A DNA stretch of 64,000 nt. Source: Saccharothrix algeriensis (GTDB taxonomy: Bacteria; Actinomycetota; Actinomycetes; Mycobacteriales; Pseudonocardiaceae). Shown here in pieces: positions 43,502-51,709 of the stretch; the first letter of the stretch is position 1, and each line of letters begins with the position of its first letter. Position numbers and translations under genes: made by a program. Below the pieces are notes generated by a model. That model saw only the letters and a list, made by a program, of their open reading frames with translations, ran no database searches and was not told the origin of the DNA. The stretch is from assembly GCF_016907655.1 (NCBI RefSeq), contig NZ_JAFBCL010000001.1:6234001-6298000 (forward strand), written 5' to 3'.

Positions 43502-43960
43502 GTGCGGTCCACGACCATCCGGCGCGCCGACACCTCGGACGCGGCACGTCTCACCTCGTTGGTGCAGCGGTCCCGCGCCTACCGGGGGCACTACGCCTCG
43601 ATCATCTCCGGGTACGAGGTCACGGCCGACTACATCGCCGGGCACCGGGTCTTCGCGGCCGTCGACGCGGCCGGCGCGGTGCTGGGCTTCTACGCCCTGG
43701 TGGTGGAGCCACCCGAGCTGGACCTGGCCTTCGTGGCGGACGAAGCGCAGGGGCTGGGCATCGGCCGGCTCCTGATCGAGCACATGATCGGTGAGGCAGG
43801 CAGGCTCGGCCTCACCGGGGTGCGCGTGGTCTCCCACCCCCCGGCGGAGCAGTTCTACCGGCGCCTGGGGGCACGACGCGTGGGGACGGTCGCCCCGTCG
43901 CCGCCGAAGGTCACCTGGGAGCGAGCGGAGCTGCGGTTCACCATTCCCCGCACGGCATGA
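43502..43960 (+). CDS. GNAT-family N-acetyltransferase
   Basis: GTG 43502 is chosen because a -10-like TACACT sits 7 bases upstream; GTG 43475, inside the 13-bp array, is the alternative. 152 residues. The acetyl-CoA motif A is seen as FVADEAQGLGIGRLLIEHMI (Q-G-L-G-I-G pyrophosphate loop), followed by the GVRVVSHPPAEQFYRRLGA strand-helix of motif B. Substrate unknown. It is convergent with the AfsR-type regulator gene, whose stop is only 12 bp away. Confidence 0.88.
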   Translation: MRSTTIRRADTSDAARLTSLVQRSRAYRGHYASIISGYEVTADYIAGHRVFAAVDAAGAVLGFYALVVEPPELDLAFVADEAQGLGIGRLLIEHMIGEAGRLGLTGVRVVSHPPAEQFYRRLGARRVGTVAPSPPKVTWERAELRFTIPRTA

Positions 43961-43972
43961 CCGGCCCCGGGC

Positions 43973-46900
43973 TCATGACCACTCGTCGCGGGCGGTGGCC
44001 TCGTGGCGGGCGGCGGGCTCGGCGCACCCCGGGATCCGCTTGCGGGGCGCGGCCCGGGGGAAGCGGGCCAGCAGCAGGCGGGCGCCCTGCGCCTCGGCGG
44101 TCGCGCGGCCGTCCGCCAGGGCGCGCGCGTCGCGCCCGGCCAGGCCCCGGATCCGGTGCAGCTCGGCGGTCAGGACGTGCTCGCCGACCGCCCGCGCGGC
44201 GGCCAGGCCCTCGTCGGCGAGCACGACGGCCTCCTCGCGGCGCCCGGCGGCGAGGTGGGCGTCGGCGACGGCGGCGGTCGTGATCGTGCGGGTCGAGCGC
44301 AGGCCCAGGCGGTAGATGCCGTCGGCGGCGGCGCGCAGGGCCGCCAGCCGGGACGCGTCGCCCCGGCGCACCGCCGCCCACTCGGCGAAGAAGTCGCCGG
44401 TCGTGACGAAGTGCGCCATGTGGCCCTCGGCGCCGATGCGGCGGCACGCGCGGGCGGCTTCCGCGGCCGCGGTCGCGTCGTGCTCCTGCAACGCCGCCCA
44501 GCCGGTGAACAGCTCCGCGTTGCCGCGGCCGTACGGGTCGCCGGTGCGCTCGGCCAAGGCGCGCGCGGCGGCCAGGTCCGGGCGGGCGTCCAGGCCGCGC
44601 AGCGACCGCGCCAGGGCGCGGAACTCGTGCACGGCCAGGGTCGGCGTGCGGCCGGTCTGACCGCGCAGCAGGTCCTCGTCGAGGTGGTCCAGCGCGGCGG
44701 TGAGGTGGTCGTCGGCGGCGGCGAGCCGGCCGCCGAAGTAGGCGGTGACGCCCAGCAGGTAGTGGGCGGCGGTCCTGGTCAGGCCGCCGCCGTCGAGCGC
44801 GAGCAGCCGCTGGGCGATCCCGGCGGCCCGCGGGAACTCGGCGCGGTTGCAGGCCAGTTCCCCCAGCGTCCACAGGGCGGTGCCCAGGTCCGCGGCGCGG
44901 GCGCGCGGCGGGTCCGGGCGGGTCAGCAGGTGGTGGGCGCGGGCGGCGGCCTCGGCCACCGCGTCGCTGCCGATGCCGACGGTGATCTGCAGCAGCGACG
45001 TGCGGCGCAGGTGCACCGCCAGCTGCTCGGCCGGGTCGGTGAGCAGGGCCGCGGCGCGGTCGAGGTGGGCCAGGGCGTCGGTGAGGGCCAAGCGGCGGGT
45101 GGCGTCCTCGGCGGCCTCCAGCGTCCAGCGCAGGTGGTCGGCGCGGCGGTCGCGCGCCCGGCCGTAGTGGTGGGCCAGCTCGGCCGGCGTGAGCAGGTCG
45201 CGGGCGGTGTCGGCCAGGCGGGCGTGCAGGGCGGCGCGCCGGGTCGGGGACAGGTCGGCGTAGGTCGCCTCGGCGAACAGCGGGTGCCGGAACCCGACGA
45301 CGCCCGGCGCGGTCTCGGTGACCAGGTGGTCGGCGGCGGGGGAGGGGACGCCCACGACCGCGATGTCCAGGTCCCGGCCCGCGACGCTGAGCAGGTCCAG
45401 GCAGTCGCGGGTGGCCTCGTCGAGGGCGTGCAGGCGGCGGCGGACGGTGTCGCGCACGCCCGGCGGCGGGTCGTCCGGCGAGGTCAGCAGCTCGGTGAGG
45501 AAGAACGGGTTGCCGCCGGTGCGGGTGACCAGCCGGTCCACCGCGGCGGCCGACGGGGCCGCGCCGGTGTGCTCGCGCACCAGCTCGGCCACCGCGTCCG
45601 GGCCGAGCCCGGCGGGGTGCAGGCGGCGGTGGCCGGGGGAGCGGGCCACGTCGGCGAGCGCGGCCACCAGGTCCGGGTCGTGCTCGTAGGGGCGCAGCGT
45701 CGCGACCACCAGCGCCCGGGACGCGGGCAGGGCGGGCGCCAGGTAGCGCAGGAGCAGCAGCGAGTCGGGGTCCGCGGCGTGCAGGTCGTCCAGGACCAGC
45801 ACCAGCCCGGCGGGGGCGGCGGCGGTGTGGACCAGGGCGGCCACGGCGTCGTAGGCGCGGAAGCGGGCGGCCGGGTCGAGGCGGTCGGCGCGGTCGGCGG
45901 CGAGCGGACCGGTGAAACCGGCCAGCGCGGGCTCCGCGGCGCCCGGCGACAGCGCGCGCACCACCTGCGTCCACAGCCAGAACGGCGGCATCTGCCCGAT
46001 GTCCGGGCACCGCGCCCACACGACCGGTGTGCCGGCCGCCGCGGCGCGCGCGCCGACGGCGCGGGCCAGGCTGGTCTTCCCGATGCCCGCCTCGCCGACC
46101 ACCGCCACGAACCGCCCGCCCAGGTCCCGGGCGGCTGCCAGCACCTCGTCGAGCAGCGCGAGTTCGCGCTCGCGGCCCACCAGCCGCACACCGCCGTGCG
46201 CGGTGGCGCGCGGGTCCGCGTGGCCGGGCGGTGCGGCGACCTCCGGTGCGGTGGTGCTCCCTGGTGGGACGGTGCTCCTCGGTGCGGCGGTGCTCCCTGG
46301 CGCGGTGGTGCTCCCTGGTGCGGCGGCTGTCGGCGAGGTCGCAGCCGGTGCGGCAGCTGTCGGTGAGGTCGTTGCCGGTGCGGCCGCTCCCGGTGGGGCG
46401 GTGCTTCCCGGTGGGACCGCGGTGCCCGGTGGGGCGGTGCTCCCCGGTGGCGGGGTCCTCCCCGGCGGGGCGGCGGGGACCGGCAGGGCGATGGCCCCCG
46501 GCGGGGCGGCCTCCGGCACGTCCTGGGCCAGGATGCGCCGGTGCAGGGCGCGCAGCGCTTCCGCGGGCGTCACGCCGTGCTCCTCCAGCAGGACGCGCCG
46601 CCCCTCGTCGTAGACCGCCAGCGCCTCGGCCTGCCGCCCGGCGCGGTAGAGGGCCAGCATCAGCTGCCCGCGCGCGGGCTCGCGCCCGGGGTGCTCGGTC
46701 ACGAAGCGCCGCAGGTCGGGAAGGACCTCGTGGTGCCTGCCGAGCGCCACGGACGCGGTGAGCAGCCCCTCCTGCGCGACCAGCCGCGCCTCGTCCAGGC
46801 CGGCCACGTCGGCGCGGACGGCGGCGAGCCGGACCGCGACCTCGCCCCGCCACAGGCCCAGCGCGGCCCGGTAGCGGTGTTCGGCCAGCGGGGCGTCACC

Positions 46901-47260
46901 GACCGCGAGGGCCGCCGCCGCGTCCTCGGCGAGGGTGGTGAAGCGGACGGCGTCCACGGCCTCCGGCGGCACGGCCAGCTCGTAGCCGCCGGGCCGGCCG
47001 CGCAGCAGCCCGGCGGGCGCCCGGTGCCCCCGGCCGGGTTCCAGGACGCGCCGCAAGCCCGCCACGTGGGTCCGCAGCGTCACGGCGGCGCTGGCGGGCG
47101 GGCGACCGTCCCACAGGGCGTCGACCAGCCAGTCCGCGGACAGGAACCTGTTGGGCCGCAACAGCAGCAGCGCCAGCAGGTCGCGCTGCCGCGGACCGCC
47201 GACCGGTACCTCGACGCCGTCGCGCTCCACCCGCAACGGCCCCAGGAGCGCGAACCGCAC
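43973..47260 (-). CDS. AfsR/SARP-type transcriptional regulator with ATPase and TPR region
   Basis: GTG 47260 (VRFALLGPLRVERDG) starts exactly where SARP proteins do; the longer open frame to 47545 only adds low-complexity GGNGQ repeats. 1095 residues. Winged-helix DNA-binding domain about 1-95, bacterial transcriptional activation domain about 100-245, a Pro/Thr/Ala repeat linker about 265-345, then an AAA/NB-ARC-like ATPase with Walker A GEAGIGKTS near 390 and Walker B VLVLDDLHAADP near 488, and an Ala/Leu-rich TPR-like C-terminus. SARPs activate antibiotic clusters by binding direct heptamer repeats (family knowledge). Possible local targets include the P450/peptide operon or the synthase locus, but nothing in the sequence decides this. 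Confidence 0.93.
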   Translation of the reverse strand: MRFALLGPLRVERDGVEVPVGGPRQRDLLALLLLRPNRFLSADWLVDALWDGRPPASAAVTLRTHVAGLRRVLEPGRGHRAPAGLLRGRPGGYELAVPPEAVDAVRFTTLAEDAAAALAVGDAPLAEHRYRAALGLWRGEVAVRLAAVRADVAGLDEARLVAQEGLLTASVALGRHHEVLPDLRRFVTEHPGREPARGQLMLALYRAGRQAEALAVYDEGRRVLLEEHGVTPAEALRALHRRILAQDVPEAAPPGAIALPVPAAPPGRTPPPGSTAPPGTAVPPGSTAPPGAAAPATTSPTAAAPAATSPTAAAPGSTTAPGSTAAPRSTVPPGSTTAPEVAAPPGHADPRATAHGGVRLVGRERELALLDEVLAAARDLGGRFVAVVGEAGIGKTSLARAVGARAAAAGTPVVWARCPDIGQMPPFWLWTQVVRALSPGAAEPALAGFTGPLAADRADRLDPAARFRAYDAVAALVHTAAAPAGLVLVLDDLHAADPDSLLLLRYLAPALPASRALVVATLRPYEHDPDLVAALADVARSPGHRRLHPAGLGPDAVAELVREHTGAAPSAAAVDRLVTRTGGNPFFLTELLTSPDDPPPGVRDTVRRRLHALDEATRDCLDLLSVAGRDLDIAVVGVPSPAADHLVTETAPGVVGFRHPLFAEATYADLSPTRRAALHARLADTARDLLTPAELAHHYGRARDRRADHLRWTLEAAEDATRRLALTDALAHLDRAAALLTDPAEQLAVHLRRTSLLQITVGIGSDAVAEAAARAHHLLTRPDPPRARAADLGTALWTLGELACNRAEFPRAAGIAQRLLALDGGGLTRTAAHYLLGVTAYFGGRLAAADDHLTAALDHLDEDLLRGQTGRTPTLAVHEFRALARSLRGLDARPDLAAARALAERTGDPYGRGNAELFTGWAALQEHDATAAAEAARACRRIGAEGHMAHFVTTGDFFAEWAAVRRGDASRLAALRAAADGIYRLGLRSTRTITTAAVADAHLAAGRREEAVVLADEGLAAARAVGEHVLTAELHRIRGLAGRDARALADGRATAEAQGARLLLARFPRAAPRKRIPGCAEPAARHEATARDEWS

Positions 47261-47470
47261 GACCTGACCCCCGGGCTGCACGACGGACACCGACGACGAA
47301 CGCGACTGCGGGCCACCGCGGCAACGCACCCGCTCCACGGCGACGGCCGCCCACTCGGGCCGCACCGACCGCCGCGCCCGGTGCATTTTAAAGAGCGGCG
47401 CCGGTCGCGCACCACCAGGACCGGTCCCGCCACGGGGACCGCGGTCCGCCAGTCGGTTGTGGACGGCCCC

Positions 47471-47530
47471 GCCCTGCCCGTTTCCGCCCTGCCCGTTTCC
47501 GCCCTGCCCGTTCCCGCCCTGCCCGTTTCC
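47471..47530. repeat. 15-bp tandem array, four units
   Basis: Four copies of GCCCTGCCCGTTTCC, the third with one change, followed by a partial unit. It lies about 210 bp upstream of the SARP start codon on the minus strand. Confidence 0.88.
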
Positions 47531-47674
47531 GCCCTGAGCGGACATCCGGCCGAGCGGCGCGGTGCCCTCGCCTCCCGCACCCGGCCACCGCCCGGACCGG
47601 CGTGGAGGCCGGCGCCGGGCGGTGGCCGCGGGCGTCCGGCGTCGTCACCGCGGACGTCGCCGCTGCCGGGATCC

Positions 47675-47725
47675 GCTGTCGGGACTTGCTGTCGGGACTC
47701 GCTGTCGGGACTTGCTGTCGGGAGG
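47675..47725. repeat. 13-bp tandem array, four units
   Basis: GCTGTCGGGACTT, GCTGTCGGGACTC, GCTGTCGGGACTT and a final partial unit. Same unit length as the array at 43412-43476, and both contain GCTGT, though the rest differs. It lies about 140 bp upstream of the tRNA gene. Confidence 0.85.
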
Positions 47726-47862
47726 CGCCGGCCGGATCCCGGTTCCCGGCTCCGGGTGCGCGGGTCGGGCCGGATGCCCGCGACCCGCCGCCGGGCGCCC
47801 GGCGCGCGAGTCGGGTAAATCGGGAGCGACCGGGGCGCGGGGCGCCTATGATCGGCGCGCAC

Positions 47863-47934
47863 CATGGAGTAGATCAGTGGTAGATCGCCCCGCTCCGGAC
47901 GGGGAGGGCGCGGGTTCGATTCCCGCCTCCATGT
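47863..47934 (+). tRNA. tRNA-Arg (anticodon CCG), atypical
   Basis: A full cloverleaf can be drawn. The 7-bp acceptor CATGGAG/CTCCATG is perfectly paired, T8-A9 follow, and the D stem is GATC/GATC with a 7-base loop AGTGGTA (A14, G15, G18-G19, A21). G26 precedes the anticodon stem CCCCG/CGGGG with loop CTCCGGA, so the anticodon is CCG. The variable loop is 5 bases and the T stem GCGGG/CCCGC holds loop TTCGATT. G15-C48 can pair. Unusual points: C1-G72, a T discriminator base, no A at position 20 (a main ArgRS identity element in many bacteria), and no encoded CCA. It could be a specialised or weakly charged tRNA. An unknown gene starts 22 bp downstream. Confidence 0.85.
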
Positions 47935-47956
47935 CTGACCACCCGTGGAGTCCGCC

Positions 47957-50266
47957 GTGCCCGAAGAGCGCCGCACCGCCTCGCCCGGCTACGCGACCGG
48001 CCGGCTGGCGAGGGCCGTGGCCGCGGCGTCGGCCGCGGGGTCCGAGGCCGACCGCGAGCGGGCGCTGGCGAAGGCGCGGCGCTGGCAGGAGGTCCTCGGC
48101 GGGATGGCCGACGGCACGCTGGCCATCGGCTCCCGCACGCCGGTCGAGGGCGTCCCGGCGTGGGTGACGCCGGAGGTCGCGGACGGCGGTTTCGCGACCG
48201 GCCGGTGCCTGGCCGAGGCGCCGCTGTCGGCGGCCGAGGCGCGGCGCGTCGCCGCCCTCCCCGACGACGTGCCCGGCCGCAACGACCGGGAGCGGCTCAA
48301 CCTCTTCCACCTCGGCGACGCGGGCCTGGCCGAGCTGTGCGACGCCGTGCGCGGCGGGCGCTACCGGGTCGAGCTGCCGGAGGACGCGGCGCTGCCGGTC
48401 GTGGCCCTGCTGCTGGAGAGGGGTTTCGCGGAGCAGGCGCTGGACCTGGTGGCCGAGCTGCGGCCCCTGCTGCACCGGCTGCGGCTGACGCCGCGCCCCG
48501 AACCGGCCGCCCGGCCCGCGGGCTCGGCCGTCCGCGTCGTCCCGGTGGGGCGGGCCGCCGCCTCGCTGCGCGCCGTCGACGTGCCCGAGCCGGTCGTCCG
48601 GATGCGCGACGCGCTGACCGTCTGGGACCCGCTGTACGACCGGCTGGTCGCGCTGTGGTGCCGCACGGTCGAGGGGGAGCTGCCGCACCTGGACGCGGAC
48701 GGGGCCGTGCGCGGCGGTTGGCCGTGCCGGACGTGGCCCGCCGACTGGGCGGCCTCCCGGGCGCGGTGGCTCACCGACTACGCCGACGCCTGCCGCGCCC
48801 ACGCGCCCTCCCGGCGGCAGACCGACCCCAAGCACAACTTCGCCCGGCTGCGGTGCGCGCTGGAGTCCTGCCGGGACGGCAGCGCCGCCCTCACCGCGCG
48901 GGACGTCGGCCGGATCCGCCGCGCCATCGCGAACACGGTGAGCCGCCGGGGCGCTCCGGGGTCGCCGCGCCGCGCCGCGTGGCACGCCGCCGGGGTGAGC
49001 GCGGTCGCGGGCCCGACCAGCGCCGCGCTCGCCGGCGTGCTGGCGGACCGGCTGGACCGGTACCCGGCGGACGGCGGCCTGCCGGCGCTGGACGTCGCGA
49101 CCGCCGCGGTGTCGCCGGCCGAGACGACCACCGAGGTCCCCGCGGGCGCGGCGATGCCGCACCACTTGGTGCGCAAGGCGGCGCGGTCGCTGGAGGCGCC
49201 CCCGGACGAGCTGGTGCGCCTGGGCGTGATCACCTCGGGGGAGGTGCTGGCGCTGGTGCTGCCGCAGCTCACCTCGCGGCTGCTCGGCGCGGCGTTCGAC
49301 GACCCGGCCGTGGCGGGGCTGCACGAGCAGACCTACACGGCGTTCCGGCGCCGCCGCGGCCTGCTGCTGCTCAACCTCGAGCACCAGGTGCGCTTCGACG
49401 AGCTGCCGTGGGTGCGGGCGCTCGCGCCGTGCCGGTCGGCCGGTCCGGGCGGCGCGGTGGCCGCGCGCCGCGCGCTGCGGCAGACCGCGGCGCTGGCGCT
49501 CGACGCGTTCCCGCACGCCCTGCTGCCCAACCGGTTGGTCACCGAGCTGAGGGCGCTGGCGGAGCAGGCGGACCTGGCGCTGCCGCTGGTGGAGGAGGTG
49601 GCCGCGGACATCTTCACGGGCGCCTTCACCGCCAAGTGGCGCGAGGCCGCCGCGGTGGCGAGCCGCCTGCTGGCGGGCACGCTCTACGCGGCCTACTACG
49701 ACCTGCCGGCGGACTGGTCCGCGCCGCAGCGCACGGTCCTGCGCTGGGGCAGGCGCACCGCCGCGGACTTCACGGCGCTGTGCCGGGAGCGGGCGGGCGT
49801 CACCGGCGGCGGCGTCGCGGCCAACGGCATGGTGCTGGAGCAGAGCCAGGTCCTGACCACCCACAACCTCGCCGTGCTGGTCGACGCCCTGGACCTGACC
49901 GATCGGCTGCGCGAGGGCGCGCCGGACGCGGCGTGGCGCGCGCTGACCTGGGTCGTGCGCCGGCTGGCCCAGCGCGTGGACCACCGGCACGCGGCGCTGA
50001 TCCAGGTCAAGGACGCCGCCTGCGCGTGGCGGCAGGCGCTGTTCCTGCTCAGCTTCTGCGAGCCGGCCGTGCAGCGGTCGCACGCGCGGCGGCTGCACGA
50101 GCAGGCGCGCGGTACCCGGCTCGAACCCGCGGTCGAGGGGCTGCTGCACGTGCTCGGCGGTGGCCGGTTCACGCCGACCGGCGCGGTGGCCGGTGGCGCG
50201 GGCAGGAGGTTCCTCGGCTGGACCGACGGCAGGAGCCCGTTCCTGGCCCGGGTCGGCCGCGGCTGA
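47957..50266 (+). CDS. unrecognised 769-residue protein next to tRNA
   Basis: GTG 47957 has GGAG 6 bases upstream; GTG 47945 is possible. I do not recognise the family. The protein appears almost wholly helical, rich in Ala, Arg and Leu, with no signal peptide, membrane helix, Walker motif or zinc cluster visible. Segments that look structured and possibly conserved include GRNDRERLNLFHLGDAGL, DPKHNFARLRCALESCRDG, MPHHLVRKAARSLEAPPDEL and YTAFRRRRGLLLLNLEHQVR. Two Arg-rich patches (AFRRRRG, VSRRG) could bind nucleic acid. It begins 22 bp after the tRNA gene on the same strand and may be co-transcribed with it. A T-tract terminator follows. A link between protein and tRNA is only suggested by position. 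Confidence 0.8.
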   Translation: MPEERRTASPGYATGRLARAVAAASAAGSEADRERALAKARRWQEVLGGMADGTLAIGSRTPVEGVPAWVTPEVADGGFATGRCLAEAPLSAAEARRVAALPDDVPGRNDRERLNLFHLGDAGLAELCDAVRGGRYRVELPEDAALPVVALLLERGFAEQALDLVAELRPLLHRLRLTPRPEPAARPAGSAVRVVPVGRAAASLRAVDVPEPVVRMRDALTVWDPLYDRLVALWCRTVEGELPHLDADGAVRGGWPCRTWPADWAASRARWLTDYADACRAHAPSRRQTDPKHNFARLRCALESCRDGSAALTARDVGRIRRAIANTVSRRGAPGSPRRAAWHAAGVSAVAGPTSAALAGVLADRLDRYPADGGLPALDVATAAVSPAETTTEVPAGAAMPHHLVRKAARSLEAPPDELVRLGVITSGEVLALVLPQLTSRLLGAAFDDPAVAGLHEQTYTAFRRRRGLLLLNLEHQVRFDELPWVRALAPCRSAGPGGAVAARRALRQTAALALDAFPHALLPNRLVTELRALAEQADLALPLVEEVAADIFTGAFTAKWREAAAVASRLLAGTLYAAYYDLPADWSAPQRTVLRWGRRTAADFTALCRERAGVTGGGVAANGMVLEQSQVLTTHNLAVLVDALDLTDRLREGAPDAAWRALTWVVRRLAQRVDHRHAALIQVKDAACAWRQALFLLSFCEPAVQRSHARRLHEQARGTRLEPAVEGLLHVLGGGRFTPTGAVAGGAGRRFLGWTDGRSPFLARVGRG

Positions 50267-50291
50267 ACCCGGCGCGGACGGGGCCCGGCGC

Positions 50292-50322
50292 GCGGGAAAG
50301 CCGTTGCCCGCACCGGTTTTTT
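50292..50322 (+). terminator. rho-independent-like terminator
   Basis: A GCGGG/CCCGC stem with a 10-base loop is followed within 6 bases by six Ts (50317-50322), rare in this GC-rich window. It ends the 769-residue gene and abuts the stop codon of the P450 gene coming from the other side. Confidence 0.6.
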
Positions 50323-51443
50323 CAGCGCTGCGGCCCGTCCGGGACCAGGGCGAGCCGCAGCCCGCGCGGCGCGTTCAGGACTCCCCGCGCCGGCGCGGGG
50401 GCGCGCCGCGGCACGACGCGGTGGGTCCTGAGCACGGTGGCCAGCACGACGACGAGTTCGGCGGTGGCCAACCGCGAGCCGGGGCAGAAGCGGGGCCCCA
50501 GGGCGAAGGGCAGGTAGGAACCGGGGGAGGCGGGGCGGCGACGCCACGGGTCGAACCGGTCGGGGTCCGGGTGGGCGGCCGGGTCGCGGTGGTTGACCCA
50601 GGGGCTGAACAGCAGATCCGCACCGGCCGGGAAGCCGAGGACGGGCGCGTCCAGCACGCGCCGCAGCTGCCAGACCGGCGGGTGCAGGCGCAGCGCCTCG
50701 CGGACGACGGCCCGGCACAGCGGCAGGTCGGCGGGGTCGGGGCGCGCGCCGGCCTCGGCGCGCACCCGCGCCTGGACGTCGGGGCGCAGCGACAGCTCGT
50801 GCAGCGCCCACGCCAGGGCCGCGGCCGGGACGTGGTGGCTCGACAGCAGCATCGTGCGCACCGCCAGCGCGGTGGTCCGGTCGTCGAGCCCCGCACCGGC
50901 CAGCGCCGCGACGGGTCCGGAGCGGGGCGCGCGGGCGTGCAGGTGCTCGCGGACGGCGGTGAGGGTGGCCGACTGGGCGCGCAGCAGCCGACGCCGGCGC
51001 AGCGGCGACCACGCGCGTTCCGCGGCCGACAACTCCGCACCGACGAGGCGGGCGAGCAGCGGGGCCGGCCCGTCCAGCAGGCAGTGGGTGTTGACCGCCG
51101 ACATCAGGCGAGCCGCTTCGGCGACCACGTCGAAGCCCTCCGCCGACGCCCACCCGGTCGCGGCGCGCCGCGCGTGCGCGGCGATCACCGGGGCGAACCG
51201 GGCGACGGCGGACCCGGTCAGCTCCGGTCGCATGGCCTGCCGCGCCGCCGTCCACCGCTCCAGGCCGCCCGTGCCCCAGGCCGTCGCCGCGCCCTGCTCC
51301 GCCCTGGCGGTCAGCGCGTGCTCGTCGGCCAGCAGCCGTTCCGTGGCAACGGGTTCGGTCACCAACCACGCGCCGGGGCCCAGTTCGACCACGCCGTTCC
51401 CGGACCGCGCCTCGGCGGCCAGCGCTCGCCGCGGGTCCCTCAC
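50322..51443 (-). CDS. cytochrome P450, candidate RiPP cross-linking enzyme
   Basis: GTG 51443; 373 residues, a little shorter than usual (about 400), so the N-terminus may be trimmed. The heme loop FALGPRFCPG has the ligand Cys320; the K-helix ExxR is EALR; the NHRDP, PDRF and WRRR segments are typical. In the I-helix, where most P450s have AGxET, this one reads SSHHVP (His203-His204), so the acid-alcohol pair for oxygen activation is missing. A 24-codon gene with a Tyr-rich C-terminus lies 118 bp upstream on the same strand. This recalls P450s that form biaryl or C-N crosslinks in tiny ribosomal peptides (biarylitide, cittilin and atropopeptide families). Assignment as a peptide cross-linker is an inference from that neighbour. 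A generic tailoring P450 remains possible. Confidence 0.88.
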   Translation of the reverse strand: MRDPRRALAAEARSGNGVVELGPGAWLVTEPVATERLLADEHALTARAEQGAATAWGTGGLERWTAARQAMRPELTGSAVARFAPVIAAHARRAATGWASAEGFDVVAEAARLMSAVNTHCLLDGPAPLLARLVGAELSAAERAWSPLRRRRLLRAQSATLTAVREHLHARAPRSGPVAALAGAGLDDRTTALAVRTMLLSSHHVPAAALAWALHELSLRPDVQARVRAEAGARPDPADLPLCRAVVREALRLHPPVWQLRRVLDAPVLGFPAGADLLFSPWVNHRDPAAHPDPDRFDPWRRRPASPGSYLPFALGPRFCPGSRLATAELVVVLATVLRTHRVVPRRAPAPARGVLNAPRGLRLALVPDGPQR

Positions 51444-51561
51444 GGCAGTGGTGTCTTCCGGGATGCCCTCCGGGGTGCCCCACCCGGTGCTGCCCTGCGG
51501 GGTGCTGCCCGGGGTGTCCTCCCCGGGCCGCCTGCGCGGGCAACCCGGGAGGACGGCCCGA

Positions 51562-51636
51562 TCACACCGCCGGGTAGGCGTAGTAGCCGGGCTTGGCGAA
51601 ACGACGACGACGCAGGACCTTCTTCAGCAACTTCAC
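51562..51636 (-). CDS. 24-residue candidate RiPP precursor peptide
   Basis: GTG 51636, preceded by GAGGAG with 7-base spacing, opens 24 codons to TGA 51564-51562; it is too short for most gene finders. The peptide has a basic amphipathic N-terminus (Lys2, Lys5, Lys6, Arg9-12) and the C-terminal segment GYYAYPAV with three Tyr (18, 19, 21). Aromatic residues spaced within four positions at the C-terminus of a tiny peptide are what P450-modified RiPPs use as the crosslinked core. It sits between a heme-oxygenase-fold gene (73 bp upstream) and the P450 gene (118 bp downstream), all on one strand. A leader-cleaving protease is not seen nearby. The alternative is a chance ORF, but the ribosome site and position argue against it. 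Confidence 0.7.
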   Translation of the reverse strand: MKLLKKVLRRRRFAKPGYYAYPAV

Positions 51637-51709
51637 CGCACCGCTCCTCAACTGGGAGCACCCATTGTCATCAGATGATCACGCCAAGTCAACGGATCGC
51701 GTGGCCCGA

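Larger units (their letters stand above)
47261..47862. other. 602-bp intergenic region between SARP and tRNA genes
   Basis: Contains two short tandem arrays (listed separately) and no gene with credible coding character. The SARP promoter should lie in its left part, and the tRNA promoter in its right part. A short AT-richer island (CATTTTAAAG) is at about 47384. Confidence 0.5.

Noticed and set aside
47261-47545. N-terminal extension of the SARP gene
   Set aside because: The extension is the 15-bp repeat translated as GGNGQ units; the winged-helix domain starts at 47260.
43412-47725. CRISPR array
   Set aside because: The units are 13-15 bp and directly abutting with no spacers, and no cas genes are present.
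47863-47934. Phage or ICE attachment site at the tRNA
   Set aside because: No integrase, no repeated tRNA 3' end and no change in composition is seen on either side within the window.
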